Source: Spongospora subterranea f. sp. subterranea (lineage: Eukaryota > Endomyxa: Phytomyxea > Phytomyxea > Plasmodiophorida). From it: a stretch of 64,000 nucleotides of DNA. Both the position numbers and the translations under genes were made by a program. The notes under the pieces are model-generated. The model saw only the letters and a program-made list of their open reading frames with translations, did not search any database and had not been told where the DNA came from. Where the stretch lies: NCBI GenBank assembly GCA_049724395.1, contig JAUGWO010000131.1:1-64000 (forward strand), read 5' to 3'. Below are positions 9,296 to 20,675 of the stretch, one piece after another; position 1 is the first letter of the stretch; each line of letters starts with the position of its first letter.

Positions 9296-10592
9296 GTGAT
9301 CGGTACCACAATATCAGGGCTCAACCAGCTGGAGCTGCCCAAATCATCTGGCCTTCTGGGCCAGACGCCCTGGCGATCACGCCGCTCGATAACCAGGCAG
9401 ATTCGCGATCGGGAATCGGGTCGTGATAATGGGGTGCGATTCCACATGGTTCCCCCTCGTCTCTGTTATGGACTGAACACATTAGTCGAACCGGATCACG
9501 TCCTTCTACAAGGCGTCTCCCTCGGCTTCACATTATGTGGCCGATACCTGATCTCATACGAAGCCGATGTCGCATCGGCCCATCATATTCAATATTTCCT
9601 CCTGCTTTGGGATTTCGATTCCCCCCATAACATCCGATTATTCGCCCGTTATCGCCTGTTTGCTAGCACCACCATGCCCGGTTTATCAGAGAACCTAACC
9701 CCATTAGCGACCATATTCCAACACAGTATCTCCATAACAATATGCCAGATGGCGTCACCTCCATGCCTTATCGTTCATGGATTCTTCAAGCAATTGCTCG
9801 CTGAACAAACCAGATCCAATTTCATCTCGATCATTCCAGTGTCGTCCAACAGTCAATGTCTTCATTTCTCAATGCAGGTGAATTCCCGCCGTCATTCTTC
9901 GCCCCGTTTGATCTTATGCTCTTTTTCCATCGATTCAGTCGTATTTTCCTCATTTTTCATTGGATCAAAACTCGGCTGCGGCTGTTCGCGTTGATATCAG
10001 CGATCGCGCCATGTTCCAGCTGATTTTCGACTGCTCGATCGCTGTCAGATGGGTTCTCGTGTCGATCGACGCGATCGAATCTGCAGCTGCGGTTAGTGAC
10101 GTCGCCATCGCGCCGTCCCCTCTATTGTCCCCCTACTTTTCTAACTCTGCATGGTTTCAAGACGCAAGATTCTCAACAACGATCACCGACAACCAAGCAC
10201 GATGCCAAGTCGTCAGGATTCGCCAGATATCTGGATTCGAACCCGAGCAGTTCCTCGGGCAGAGAATCGCCAAAAGTAATCGCTCAGGAATGAGGGTTCT
10301 GTTGAGGGATTACAGTTTACATATAGCCAAGATCGCCCCATTCAATCTCGATATTGTCCTTGTTCTAGTCGCCAACATCACTGCTCAAGGGGCTGCCAGA
10401 AGACCTCTCGTGTTCACCCTGATCGTCGAATTCCACTCCCGTAATTCTGTTCATCGCTATCGTGTCGACTCTGGTTGTCTAATAATTCAAAACCCCCAGA
10501 ATCGTTGGAGATCATTCAAGGAGGTGACACCGATATTCTCAATACGGTACTCCAGACGTCGTTCACACCATCGCCATCCGCATTGTCAATAG
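9296..10592 (+). CDS. DCAF15-like WD40 substrate receptor
   Basis: The first exon contains LVEPDHVLLQGVSLGFTLCG, RYLISYEAD, YFLLLWDF, a conserved RLFA and SISITICQM...LIVHGF. This order matches the N-terminal WD40 region of DCAF15, a CUL4-DDB1 ubiquitin-ligase adaptor ('HVFLGFTKCG..LSY', 'YRLHWW', 'VCQWP', 'VYG'). A likely GTGAAT donor at 9878 ends the exon. A second open region, about 10000-10592, continues with RCQVVRIRQISGFEP and SGCLIIQNPQNRWRSF, but its exact acceptor and frame are not settled. The C-terminal half is not recognisable as DCAF15. The DCAF15 assignment rests on the first 190 residues. Confidence 0.55.
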
Positions 10593-11046
10593 GAAACCAA
10601 TACTGTAAATTGATTCAATCGAGATTCGACGTTCCGTCAACGCCATCCCAACGGTAAACCCCATTTACCCAACTCCAACCTATCCCTAACCCCTCTTTTT
10701 ATCTATCTAGAAATGACGGTTCGTGTATATCAAATGCGTTGATATTCTTTGGCCATGTCAGACACCATCTGGTCAATCCTCGATATCCAATTGCATTAAT
10801 ACGTTATACTCCATAAATCAATCATCGTTCCCTTTCCCTGTCAGAACCGCGCCCCGTTTTAGACCGGGTCACACCATTTCGCTGATATCTGTGTCAAACC
10901 CTGGATTAATGCCAATAGCCAATGATGGGGCGCACATTGGGAAGATTGTCGAGGCGGGGTCCGTGGCGGACTCCGCAGCCCTGTTCAATTCATATTTTCC
11001 CTGCCATCTACGCAGCTTTCATTCGGCTCTTTCGACCAAACTCAAA
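10593..11046. other. Intergenic region upstream of fibrillarin
   Basis: The fibrillarin frame is open upstream to 10723, but the peptide there looks like translated leader, so I treat it as 5' UTR and promoter. A pyrimidine-rich stretch (CCCCTCTTTTTATCTATC) lies near 10690. Confidence 0.45.
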
Positions 11047-12104
11047 ATGGGATTTGAAGGTCGTGGTCGTGGCGGCAGCCGAGGTGGCCCTGCAGGACGC
11101 GGTGGATTTCGCGGTGGCCGTGGAGGCGGTCGCGGCGGCGGCCGCGGTGGCGGGTTCAGTGATCGCGGCGGACGTGGAGGCGGTCGTGGCGGAGGACGAG
11201 GAATGACCCGAGGAGGTGGCCGAGGACGTGGAGCCCCACGTGGTGGCCGTGGCGGAATGAGAGGCGGGGCCAAAGTTGTGGTCACACCCCATCGTCACGA
11301 AGGTGTTTTCATCGCCAGATCCAAAGAGGACGCGCTGGTGACCAAGAACTTGGTCCCAGGAGAGGTAAATACTCATTCGCCCTGGTTCTTGGCGTAATAT
11401 CGACTCTTTTGGCAGGCTGTATATGGGGAGAAGCGCATCAGTGTTGAGGGAGTTGATGGCGCCAAGGTTGAATATCGTGTCTGGGGAACCCGTTCCGATC
11501 GAAATTGGCCGCCGCCGTTCTCGGTGGTGTTGATAACATCTACATCCGCCCTGGAACCAAGCTCCTGTATTTGGGAGCCGCATCAGGAACCTCAGTCTCG
11601 CATTGCTCAGATATCGTTGGACCCGAGGGTCTTGTATACGCCGTCGAATTCTCACATCGATCTGGCCGTGATTTGATCAACGTCGCCAAGAAGCGCACGA
11701 ACATCATCCCCATTATTGAAGATGCTCGTCATCCCCATAAGTACCGGATGTTGATTGGCATGGTCGGTCGAAGCTGATTCTTTCGTCCATTTTGTGGCAA
11801 TCACTGAATTTCATGTGTTTTCTTCAGGTTGACACCATCTTTGCCGATGTTGCCCAGCCCGATCAGGCGCGAATTGTCGGACTGAACGCACAGAACTTCT
11901 TGAAGAACGGAGGAAACTTCGTGATCTCAATCAAGGCGAACTGCATTGACTCCACCTCAGAACCGGCCGCCGTCTTCGCTTCGGAAGTTGCCAAATTGCA
12001 AGAGATGAAGTTCAAGCCTGAGGAACAACTAACGCTTAGAGCCATATGAACGTGATCACGCTGTTGTTGTCGGCAGCTATCGCCCAAACACTGTCAAAAA
12101 ATGA
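11047..12104 (+). CDS. FBL: Fibrillarin, box C/D snoRNP 2'-O-methyltransferase
   Basis: Nucleolar S-adenosylmethionine-dependent enzyme that methylates rRNA ribose guided by box C/D snoRNAs. Exon 1 starts [10 protein letters not shown] and encodes a long Gly/Arg-rich (GAR) domain, then [20 protein letters not shown]. Intron 1 is 11365-11415 (51 nt) and intron 2 is 11763-11827 (65 nt, donor GTCGGT). The catalytic core shows [12 protein letters not shown] (SAM motif I), [26 protein letters not shown] and [12 protein letters not shown], and ends in [12 protein letters not shown]. Two points break the frame. Two extra G residues follow EYRVW (11485-11486) before [10 protein letters not shown]. 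One extra base lies in TLT-LEPYE near 12035. Both flanks of each point are highly conserved, so assembly error is more likely than a dead gene. Stop TGA at 12102. Confidence 0.92.
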
Positions 12105-12213
12105 TTTATCCAGAATAACAATTGATTTGTCTTAAGCCTATATTTGTCGGATCGCCAAAAAGAATAACTGCATCATACAATGTATTGTTGTTTGTGCCCG
12201 AAACCGTAGATAA

Positions 12214-14115
12214 TTATCGACATTCCTCCTCGTATGCGAGGCCATCTGGTATCAGAGGAGATAGCCTTCTCGACAGATCTTCGAGTTGGACGAGAACACG
12301 CCCATTGCGATTCGCTTGAGATCCTGGCAGGTTCAAGTCGTGATTCCTACCACTGTATAATCCTCGAACCCAAAATCTCTCGGAACCCTTTTCTTGGTAT
12401 AGTTCCAGTGTGATGTGTGAACCAAATCCCGGGAATTCCTGAAGTTTGCCTACGGCACCGGAAACCTAATTTACAAAAAGGTTCAGAGAAATAACGCGCA
12501 CGTTTCCATTGATCCCAATTACTGGATCAGATTCTAGTGCAATCAGCAGAGGGCCAACGGTGTTATCATGTCCAGAATACAATCGCAGTTTGATCTCGGA
12601 ACGGGTTGATGTCTCCAGATCATGAATTACGTCGCCAAGAAACCGGCCAATGCCAAGTCGAACGATGGCAATTGACCCGTACTGTATTGAGCAAGATCAA
12701 TTTTCTGGGTCAAACTACAAAAAACAGATACCTTAGCCTGCATTTCTTGAATTGCTTCCTTCTCAATTCTCTCCGCTAATTCATTTGATAGTGGATGTGG
12801 CAATGGGACAGAATTGGCGAGATAGCAACGGGAGGTGTTATGTAAGCCTTCAAACCTAGCTATGGCACCGGCGTGCGATACTTTGAACGCTTCCCTGATT
12901 TCTTGAGTAAGAGTATCCCGATCTTGTTGACGCTCCTTCACCAGATGATTTATCGCCGCCTAACATATCAACTGAATATTCTCACGTAGTTCAAACTAAA
13001 TACAATGACCGATTTAAGTAGCTTTAGCGAGCGACATGATGAACGCGGATACATGTTCTCGTCCGATTCCTTCAATGTATTGATAGTGATAGCTGGAATC
13101 AATGTTTTAGCGGCGAAAAGGACTTCCAATAGCGAAAACAGCTGATTCCATTGTACGCTCAACGTCAGTTGATCGAACAGTGACCTTTTTGGGATTAAAC
13201 CTGACCATTGCTGATGAATGATAAGAAACACCTCATCAAAATAGGGATTTATACTCGGAATCCAAAAAACCGGTTTCTTCAACGTATCTTTGATGAAGAA
13301 CCGAGCCCACTTTGCGTAAATCCCTTCTTCCTTGAACAGTTAACTGGCCTGGCCGGCACCACCCTGGAACCCCCCGGCTAATCTACGTCAATTTCGCGAC
13401 ATTCAGATACCGTCGAACGTTTCCGGAAACCGAACCTGACATTGTCAGAGTGCTTCAAAGACGGAGAATAGTTCTTATGATAAAGTCGCTTTGCTTCTGC
13501 GAAAAACAGAGGAGATACTGGTCCTCGACAGGAAAAATTCACTCCAGATGGGGTAGGAAACGTTCCCTCTTAAGAAACAAGTCACAAAAACGGCTAAATC
13601 GGGAACGAGAATGAAGAACAGGTTTCAATACCGAATCCATAGAGTGAGCTGATCGGGGTTCGAGCGCCTAATTATCCCATATAGAATCAGATATTCAAGA
13701 AAAGAAAACAAATGCCCGGGGCGGGTCACGGATTCGAACCATGGCGGAACACGACTTGTACGTGCTTCAGCACGAGTTGGTCGTTATCAGGGGGGATGAT
13801 CGACTCGACGATATGGGATGGCGCCATGGCGGCCGGTACGGCTGCCGATGCCACCACAGCGTGTCGCCACATTATAATTGTCAGGATAATCCCCGACCGG
13901 GTTAGTTCAACGGTGTGCTGGGTAGGATGGTCAGTGGATGGCGCTACCGAGGGCCGGGCATTACGGTACTCTCTCATCACATCACTGGTGTAGCGAAACC
14001 CCATCAACAGTCTCATGTCGTGGGTGTACTGTAATATACCCGACGCCACCATCATCATGCAGTGGTAGGGCAAACACCATAACCTGTATAATACGACTCG
14101 GATCAACCACATCAA
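12214..14115 (-). CDS. Histidine acid phosphatase-like protein (ACP6/PXYLP1 type)
   Basis: The catalytic N-terminal motif is seen as LKHVQVVFRHG (about 13735), the phospho-histidine loop of branch-2 histidine phosphatases. Further on come GQLTVQGRRDLRKVGSVL and QRYVEETGFL, then VTVRSTDVERTMESAVFA, and the proton donor motif YSGHDNTVGPLLIALE (about 12560). The end carries GFGSHITLELYQ and AYEEECR before TAA. A hydrophobic segment (SGIILTIIMWRHAVVASAA) upstream of RHG suggests a signal anchor, so the enzyme probably acts in the secretory pathway. Introns of about 50 nt are likely, for example after EMQAK. At least two frame changes, next to RHGS and after MESAVFA, are not explained by introns. 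The substrate is unknown; the family acts on phosphate esters. The start codon is uncertain. Confidence 0.7.
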
Positions 14116-14210
14116 CTGAATCAGACGACAACATCACGGGCACTTGGTGATTATCAACATCGTATTATACGAATTTATTCAAGTATAATATTGACAATTG
14201 AGATATGTGA

Positions 14211-15043
14211 TTAATAAACGTCTCTGTTGTAATCTGCGGCGTCGTCTTCGGTATATTTCCTGGAAGTTTTAGTTCGCGGGCCGTAATCGATCCGCGCTGA
14301 TATGGTCCGACCCTGAGGCAAACGGAGAACGAGATCAATTTGAGTCTGTTGTGTGTTCCAGGGGACTATTACATCAAGCTGCGATTGATCAAGCTGTTGG
14401 ATAGCGGCTTGAGCATCGTCTGCTGTCTCAAAGCAAAGAATCGCATATCCTCGAGACCTTTCATTACGGCGGTCCATGGAGACCGTTGCCGATTTGAATC
14501 CAGGTACATCTGCAAAAATCACTGACAAGCTGATAACCGACGTTGAAATGGCGAGACGATCGAAGAATAGTTCGCTTGATTACCTTTCGGACGTGGCAGC
14601 GAACGGCAAATTGCCAAGATATACATTTGTTGGGACCACGTTAGTTGAAGTATTGAGTTTTGGAGCCGGCTTCCGATCAACTTTCAAGTAGAGTTTACGG
14701 CCTTCAAAATCGGTCTGATCGTGTTTTGTGATGGCAGAATTCGCCTGAAACGGTAGCTGCTCAGACCAGAAAACCGCAAGGAAAATGAGCTAATATACTT
14801 CTTCAACACTGGAAAACTTCACAATTCCAAACCCCCTGGACCTTCCAGTTCTAGTTTTGATCACTTCGCAGGATTCTACCGACATATCTGCAAACAGCGT
14901 TGACTAACAGAACGCTGCTCAGACCACATTTCAGACGGGAATTCCGGGCGACTGACCAAAGATTCATCGGTAGTCGAGAAGGCTATGTTGCCCACATAGA
15001 CATTGGTTTGATCAGTGGGAGTACAATCGCCCTCCTCAGCCAT
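14211..15043 (-). CDS. Two-RRM RNA-binding protein
   Basis: Five exons with introns of roughly 50-65 nt join cleanly. The protein starts MAEEGDCTPTDQTNVYVGN. RRM1 has RNP2 VYVGNIAF and RNP1 RSRGFGIVKF. RRM2 has RNP2 VYLGNLPFAA and RNP1 RSRGYAILCF. The two domains are joined by a short linker (DRKPAPKLNTSTN). The tail after RRM2 is RIDYGPRTKTSRKYTEDDAA. Total length is about 190 residues, similar to fungal Sbp1-like and plant cp29-like double-RRM proteins. It probably binds mRNA or pre-rRNA; which one cannot be told. Acceptors were chosen to restore STLFADM and SLSVIFADV. Stop TAA at 14211. Confidence 0.85.
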
Positions 15044-15676
15044 AGTTAATCAGAGATCGCGTCGCGTGTTCAATGTGTTTGGGCACTTGGCGCTCTGTAT
15101 GCAGTGAGCCACTGACCGATGGCTGTGTTACTTTAGCGCGGCCGCTTACGAGTCTATCTCCGACTGTCTATGTGCCCATATCTCCGACTGTTTACTGTAC
15201 TTATGGTGAACTGGCACACGTCACGGTCACACTGTGGCCATAGGGCCGCGCCCTGGTCTCCGTTTTTCCAATTGCGATCGCGCAAACAAACATCAACGAA
15301 CGCCCGTCCGAACTTTTGGTCAAAAACAATTGTCCTGTCGCATTTTGAAATTATCTCTATCTCTATTGTGATATGAGTTCTGGTTGTTTGGGAATTAAAA
15401 TCAAATAGTCTGGACTACAGATGCGATTGACGCATACGACCTCTGCGAATTGATGCATCAGTTGGGTGCCAATGTCGCTGATCACAGTTTAGTTGACGTT
15501 GGCCAAGATCAGAAGTGATCGTGCGTATACCTTTGTGAATCATCGTGTGTCGTATCTGGCACTGTAATGACAATGACCGATATATCGACATGAGCTGTCG
15601 ACGGAATGTTCTTGACCAACGTGTTATAGAGAATCACTTTGAACCGGCGATCGCCACATATCTGCCACCATATACA
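15044..15676. other. Intergenic region
   Basis: This lies between the start of the two-RRM gene and the end of the RhoGEF gene. It should contain the RRM gene promoter near 15044-15150, with a GCGGCCGC site at 15139. Only short unsupported frames are present. Confidence 0.5.
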
Positions 15677-17367
15677 TCAAATAAAAACCTCTCCTATCAT
15701 CAACACCACAATCCCGACCCATTCCTCGAAACGATCGATATCGTCCCGAATAGATGTCGCTTCGTCTGGCGTGGTTATTGGGATATTAACTCTAGCTGAC
15801 CAATGAACATTCACCACCGCCTCTGAACAAATCGTCTGAAACTTGAGATCATCGCCCGACTCTGTCTGTTTCAATCGTGTGGGCTCTGTTGACGGTCCTG
15901 TAGCGATCACCGTATCAGCCGGTAATGGTCTCGCGTCATCATGTGTCGAGATCGTATCGCATTCTGATCAACCCCCAATCAGTATTTGCCAATATCGCCG
16001 CTAACACGACACCTTACGAGGATATAGTGCCGATAACCACAACCTCTGATCGTCTTCACTCTGCAACAACATCTCCAGCTCGTCCACCATGACCTCATCC
16101 ACAGGTTTTCGGCGGAATCCCTGTAAAGGTGATCTACACAGGGCTCGTTTTAGCGACATCACCACCCTTCGTTGATTCTCTCATCTAACCGAGCCCGTTT
16201 CCGCGTTCGCTGCAATCGGATACCGTATCGCCAGCTGGAATCGGACTGGATGAACGTCGATACGACAACGGGCGACGATAAGGGGAATTGGGTCTTGATC
16301 TTGTATTTGCTGTTTGTGATGCATATGGCGTCATTGAATAGAAAACAGATGGTCGGGACGCGATTCCCTATCGATCTGTTCCATGATGCCGTTAGAACAT
16401 TGTCGGGGCCGCTCGACAGGCGAAACCGAACCGATGACCGATTCTGGAAAATCGGCCCATGGCGGATCAAACGGCGCCCGTCGAGGAACGGATCGAAGTC
16501 GGTTGTTGGCGATATCGCTGTCAGGATCTGACGGAGCTAAACGGGAGGCGATTGGCGATGATCACGGTTGACGTGAACGGGCTCACCTCCGACTCACGTT
16601 TGGCGTCGTTCAGAGCCGTCGCCGCTTGTTTAACATGGTCTAGCGCCGATTGGATCGTGTCGACCAAGATGGTGTTAGGGTGTTCGTTCGAATCTGACAA
16701 CATCGTGTTCAACATCAGCATGAACCTTGGTATTCGCTGTACAGGCATGATCAAATAGGATTGAACTGATTGTAGAGGTAAACCACATTCCAAATTCTAA
16801 AACAGTTCCACAGTTTAGTTAGCGTTGGGGCGGCGCTGTCGTTGTCAAATTCCGACCTGGATTTCGTGTTTTCTTTTTGTTCTGACCTTGATCAAAGCCG
16901 ATTGGACATGATCAAGGTCGTTGATATAAGCGGTATATGAAGCGGCCAAGTCTGCTGATATTATTCGGCTGCAGATTGCAGAGATGCCTAGCTCTGGCGC
17001 ACTGTCTAATAATCCTGCTATATCGCCATCATTCAGCCCGATCGCCCTGTCCCAAGTAATCCCCATTTCACGTTCGACGAACGTGCTGATTTGTTCGCTG
17101 TTCCTACCTGTGAACGTCGACAATTCGGTCGAGATTGGCGAGAAGCGATGGGATCTGCGAGGCGTCGCTCTCAGCGAGTTGTAGCAGGAAATCATTTCGC
17201 AGGCAACACAATCCGTCAACGTAGGTCTTTTCCGTCGACAGAATCTCCCGCGCACAATGGATCGTGGCGCTATCGGCGGAATACCCTTTGTCGATCATTC
17301 CCAGCTCGTGTTCATTCCCTAGTATTATTATGGTAGTCGGTACCCCAAACTTGATCTTCTCCACCAT
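15677..17367 (-). CDS. DH-PH RhoGEF (Dbl family)
   Basis: Guanine-nucleotide exchange factor for Rho-type GTPases. The DH domain shows CR1 AREILSTEKTYVDGL, a middle part SLLANLDRIVDVH and FVEREMGITWDRA, and CR3 SYLIMPVQRIPRFMLML. The PH domain follows with LDGRRLIRHGPIF, TICFLFNDAICIT and LLQSEDDQRLWLSAL. Introns are short: 16886 to about 16797, and a GTGAGC intron after KRESE. A 1-nt frame change beside VDVHR (about 17113) is not explained by an intron. The C-terminal exon ends EEWVGIVVLMIGEVFI. The start chosen is MVEKIKFG at 17367; the frame is open further upstream, but that would overlap the WD40 gene, which starts at 17495 on the other strand, so the two genes appear to share a divergent promoter of about 130 bp. 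Confidence 0.82.
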
Positions 17368-17494
17368 CGCCTTTCCCGTCCTTTCACGAGAGCCGTTTCC
17401 CACTTTTTTTATCCCATGACAATGTGAATAAAGTTCCACTTCGATTCCAGTCGATTCCGGCGCGTGCCGACGCCATGTTGTTGACTGACCCGGA

Positions 17495-19540
17495 TTGTTG
17501 TCGATGTTGAGCGGTGATCTAGTTCGAAGTTTGACCTTGGACCAAGGTGTGACCTGTATTGACGTATCAGACGATGGTCTTCGTCTAGCGACCTGTTGCG
17601 GACGCACCTGCTTCATCTGGGATTGTCACCGGTTTCAGTTGATTTCTCGAATCAATCGCAAACCCGCCGCCGTTCATCGCAAGAAGATCCGCCTGGTTCG
17701 GTTCACGAGGGTGCCGTCGGATATCATCACCGTTTGTAATGGGCACTTGATCGTGCTCTGGAGAATTACAGCGGGCCAGAACCCGTCCGCCGTTCAAATC
17801 ATGAATGGACACCGCGGGACGATATTTGACTGTTTGTTCAACGAGGCGGGCGATATATTGTACAGCTCAAGTAGCGATGGTCGGGTTCTAGCCTGGAGCT
17901 GGGCCACCGGCCAGCAACTGTCCAGCAATATCGTAGAGACGTGCCAGATCCGTTCCATATCGCTGAACACGGTCTTCGATCGGTTGGCGTGCGCCATGCC
18001 CAATGGCGCCATCTCCGTATGGGACTTGGCCAATCAGGACCGACTGTGTGCGATCGAGGGCGATCCAGAATGGGTGAAATCCCAAAGCGGAACGGCGACG
18101 CGAGCGGCTTGGGTGGACGCTGGAAAATCCCATACCGGCCCGGTATTGTGTTCGGCGTTTTCGCCCAATGGCGCTTTGCTGGCGACCGGCGCCGGCGATT
18201 CCACCGCCAAACTCTGGTCGGCGTTGTCCCTGAGAAGCGATCAACAGGCGGTGGATTCGCAGAAATCGGCCCGAAAAGTCGCCAGCCAGACTGTCGAACT
18301 ACAGGAATCTCGCGATGATTCTATTGAACAGACCGTGAATGGAACGGAATCGCCATTGACGATCGGGTTTAGCGCCACCGTTATTTACACATTCTTACAT
18401 GAGGCCCCGGTTGAAAAGGTTGCCTTTACCGCCGATTCCTTGTTCGTTATCAGTTGTGCCAGGGATTGCACCGTCAAAGTAAGCGATCTGTTCCCGGCGC
18501 TCGATATAGTGAACCTGACCAGTTTCGTTCAGATATGGGAAACGACGAACGGGACCCAATCGTTTCAAGTTAATTTACCAGTTTCGGCTGGGGATCTGCA
18601 TTTATCGAGGGGATGGTCTGCAGATAATACAATACCCTACCGATTGTTCGTTCAGATCGTTAACCGGGTCATTGTATTGGACCTGGTCGACAGCGATCGG
18701 GGGCATCATCAACGGGAATCATCACCGACCGCAGCTGAACACGTCCACAAGCGAGTCAACCAGACTGGGATTAAATCGCAATCATGGCCACCGCCATCGC
18801 TATCCTGTCACGATAATAACGTGTGTCTGGACATCGAACAGATGATGGCGAAAGGGCTAAATCGTCACGACCTCAAACGAGCGATCGCTCATCGTTCATT
18901 GAACGCCAATGAACTACTGACATTGCTCCAGACGCAGATCGTGAACGAGCACGACGTACGGCCGTCGCAGCTGAAAACGAATCTGTCTCGTAATGGACTG
19001 GACCCGGTCGATGTACTACGAGCGATTTCGACGACGACCAATTTTCGGTATGAGGACGTGATTATGGGATTATCGAGAAGCGGTGAATTAGGCGATCGTG
19101 CATGTGCTGCTGTTAAACAAGGGGGGTCGCTGGATAATATTCTATTGGAAATGGGGTTCAATATGTCCAACACGACGGTTTTACTACATCTTCAGAAGGG
19201 GCATCTTCAGACGTGTTTTAAGCTGAAACCAACCACAGCGGATTCCACAGTTCGGAACATGGCCCTGGCGTACGATGACACGAGCAAGGCAACGTCAGCG
19301 TTCATTGCCAATGAGGAGGTCGAACATGACGGAAAAACCGATGAAGATGGCCAAAGGGCGTCTTTGGAGATCAATACACAACAGGAGAGAGTTGAGAGCC
19401 AGAATCTACCAGAGAGGAATAGAAAAGGTTTGTCGAGCGAAGGCTGTAGACAAGGGATTGTACGCCAAGGTCCCTTGAAAACTGGTAAAATGCCACCGTT
19501 GACGGTGCCAGAAAACCCATTTGACCAATCATCGATTTAG
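17495..19540 (+). CDS. WD40-repeat protein of unknown role
   Basis: Long frame starting MLSMLSGDLVRSLTLDQGVT. At least five WD40-like blades are visible, ending in IVLWRI, RVLAWSW, AISVWDL, TAKLWSA and VQIWETT, with GH or H starts such as GHRGTIFDCLFNEAGD and HTGPVLCSAFSPNGALL. A 54-nt GTAAGC..CAG intron (18479-18532) is a multiple of three and so leaves the frame open; the true protein is then about 663 residues. The C-terminal third is helical (MMAKGLNRHDLKRAIAHRSL) with a polar tail, with no match I recognise. It is likely a scaffold; partners are unknown. Stop is TAG. Confidence 0.8.
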   Translation: MLSMLSGDLVRSLTLDQGVTCIDVSDDGLRLATCCGRTCFIWDCHRFQLISRINRKPAAVHRKKIRLVRFTRVPSDIITVCNGHLIVLWRITAGQNPSAVQIMNGHRGTIFDCLFNEAGDILYSSSSDGRVLAWSWATGQQLSSNIVETCQIRSISLNTVFDRLACAMPNGAISVWDLANQDRLCAIEGDPEWVKSQSGTATRAAWVDAGKSHTGPVLCSAFSPNGALLATGAGDSTAKLWSALSLRSDQQAVDSQKSARKVASQTVELQESRDDSIEQTVNGTESPLTIGFSATVIYTFLHEAPVEKVAFTADSLFVISCARDCTVKVSDLFPALDIVNLTSFVQIWETTNGTQSFQVNLPVSAGDLHLSRGWSADNTIPYRLFVQIVNRVIVLDLVDSDRGHHQRESSPTAAEHVHKRVNQTGIKSQSWPPPSLSCHDNNVCLDIEQMMAKGLNRHDLKRAIAHRSLNANELLTLLQTQIVNEHDVRPSQLKTNLSRNGLDPVDVLRAISTTTNFRYEDVIMGLSRSGELGDRACAAVKQGGSLDNILLEMGFNMSNTTVLLHLQKGHLQTCFKLKPTTADSTVRNMALAYDDTSKATSAFIANEEVEHDGKTDEDGQRASLEINTQQERVESQNLPERNRKGLSSEGCRQGIVRQGPLKTGKMPPLTVPENPFDQSSI

Positions 19541-19612
19541 GAGGAAGTCTGATTGAGGAGAACGTTGAAAAAGAAATGTTTCCTGATTTAGTAAGGGGTT
19601 ATACCCGTTATT

Positions 19613-19957
19613 GTGGAAATAATGGCTGAACTGGGTGAACAGGGCGGTAAATTCATTAACGCGAATCAAGATATACCCATATCGGTTGGGCAGAAATTGT
19701 TTTTGAGAACTCGTTTGATGCCGCCCAGATCCGCCATCAAACCGATGCTGAAGCAGCATTCACCGGCTATGCCTAAGGCGACATCTGAGAGCTCAAGGTC
19801 GACAGGCAATCAGTTGGTGGCAGCGCGGGTCCCCGCAATAGCTCGACCAGCATTCCGGGCAGTTATGAAACCAGATGGCGACATGGATGTAAAGGGACAG
19901 ATGTCTCCCATGAATTACTCATCAACTCCCATCAGAAAAAGATCCCAATTACAATAA
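19613..19957 (+). CDS. Unknown protein, Pro/Ala/Lys-rich
   Basis: A 114-residue frame starts near MAELGEQGGKFINANQD and continues with a basic, proline- and alanine-rich sequence ending STPIRKRSQLQ. It follows the WD40 gene by 70 bp on the same strand and could be a separate small gene or a misjoined 3' exon. The minus strand is also open over its first half. No family was recognised. Confidence 0.3.
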   Translation: MEIMAELGEQGGKFINANQDIPISVGQKLFLRTRLMPPRSAIKPMLKQHSPAMPKATSESSRSTGNQLVAARVPAIARPAFRAVMKPDGDMDVKGQMSPMNYSSTPIRKRSQLQ

Positions 19958-20675
19958 TATATGAATATTTCGTCAGCCAAAGGTCCTCAACTGTTGAGTG
20001 ACGTAATGTGCGCCAGGTCGGGCAGGACGCAAGATCTATCATCTATGGGATGGTGATCGGTTACAGTGACAGTACCACAGTGACTGAGCCTCTTTAGCAG
20101 TGCCACAGAGATCTCTATTTATATCACTATCCGTCAGTGGTTAATTAACACGTTGATGACTGACAGGGGACACACGCCAGTCAGCTGAGCAACTGGATGG
20201 GCTGTATAATTGACTGAGCAATCTACCGTCTGCACTGGCGCTGAGTCTCTATCTAACGTCTCAACCGGCCACCACCTTTAAATCCATCCTTAGACCCTCG
20301 TATCAATATGAGTACCACTCACAACTCAATCGATTGTCGTCTGACCGTGGGGCCATATTGACATCTGCTGATTCACACTCTAGAACGGGTTTGTCAGAGG
20401 TTCTAGACTCTGATTCTAGTCCATAGTTGCAGGTGCGGTTCTCCCCTAGATCTCTCTCTGTCTTGTTCTCCCGACCTCCCCCTCTTACTGTCTCGCCCAA
20501 TTACGCCATAACGCCGTCACAGCATCGTCGAAGTATTCATCGTTAGGCGGCATTAGATACTGGCGAAACAACGTCCGGGCAGGTGAACAAGCTTGGTGAG
20601 CTTAATCCCTCTTCTCTAATCCACCAATCCCTGCGTTGATCGTAGCCTTGCATTCTATGCAAGACTAAATCAACA
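19958..20675. other. Intergenic region
   Basis: About 0.7 kb with no supported gene. It is rich in CAGTGAC/CACTGAC words (for example ACAGTGACAGTACCACAGTGACTGAG near 20060). It presumably contains the promoter of the PI4K-like gene. Confidence 0.5.

Noticed and set aside
11008-11655. Long minus-strand and alternative-frame open reading frames opposite fibrillarin
   Set aside because: They are antisense or shifted shadows of the Gly/Arg-rich repeat and the conserved methyltransferase exon.
13725-13800. tRNA-like T arm (GGTTCGAATCC) on the minus strand followed by a T-rich tract
   Set aside because: The sequence encodes the conserved VQVVFRHG motif of the phosphatase, and no D arm, anticodon arm or matching acceptor stem can be drawn upstream.
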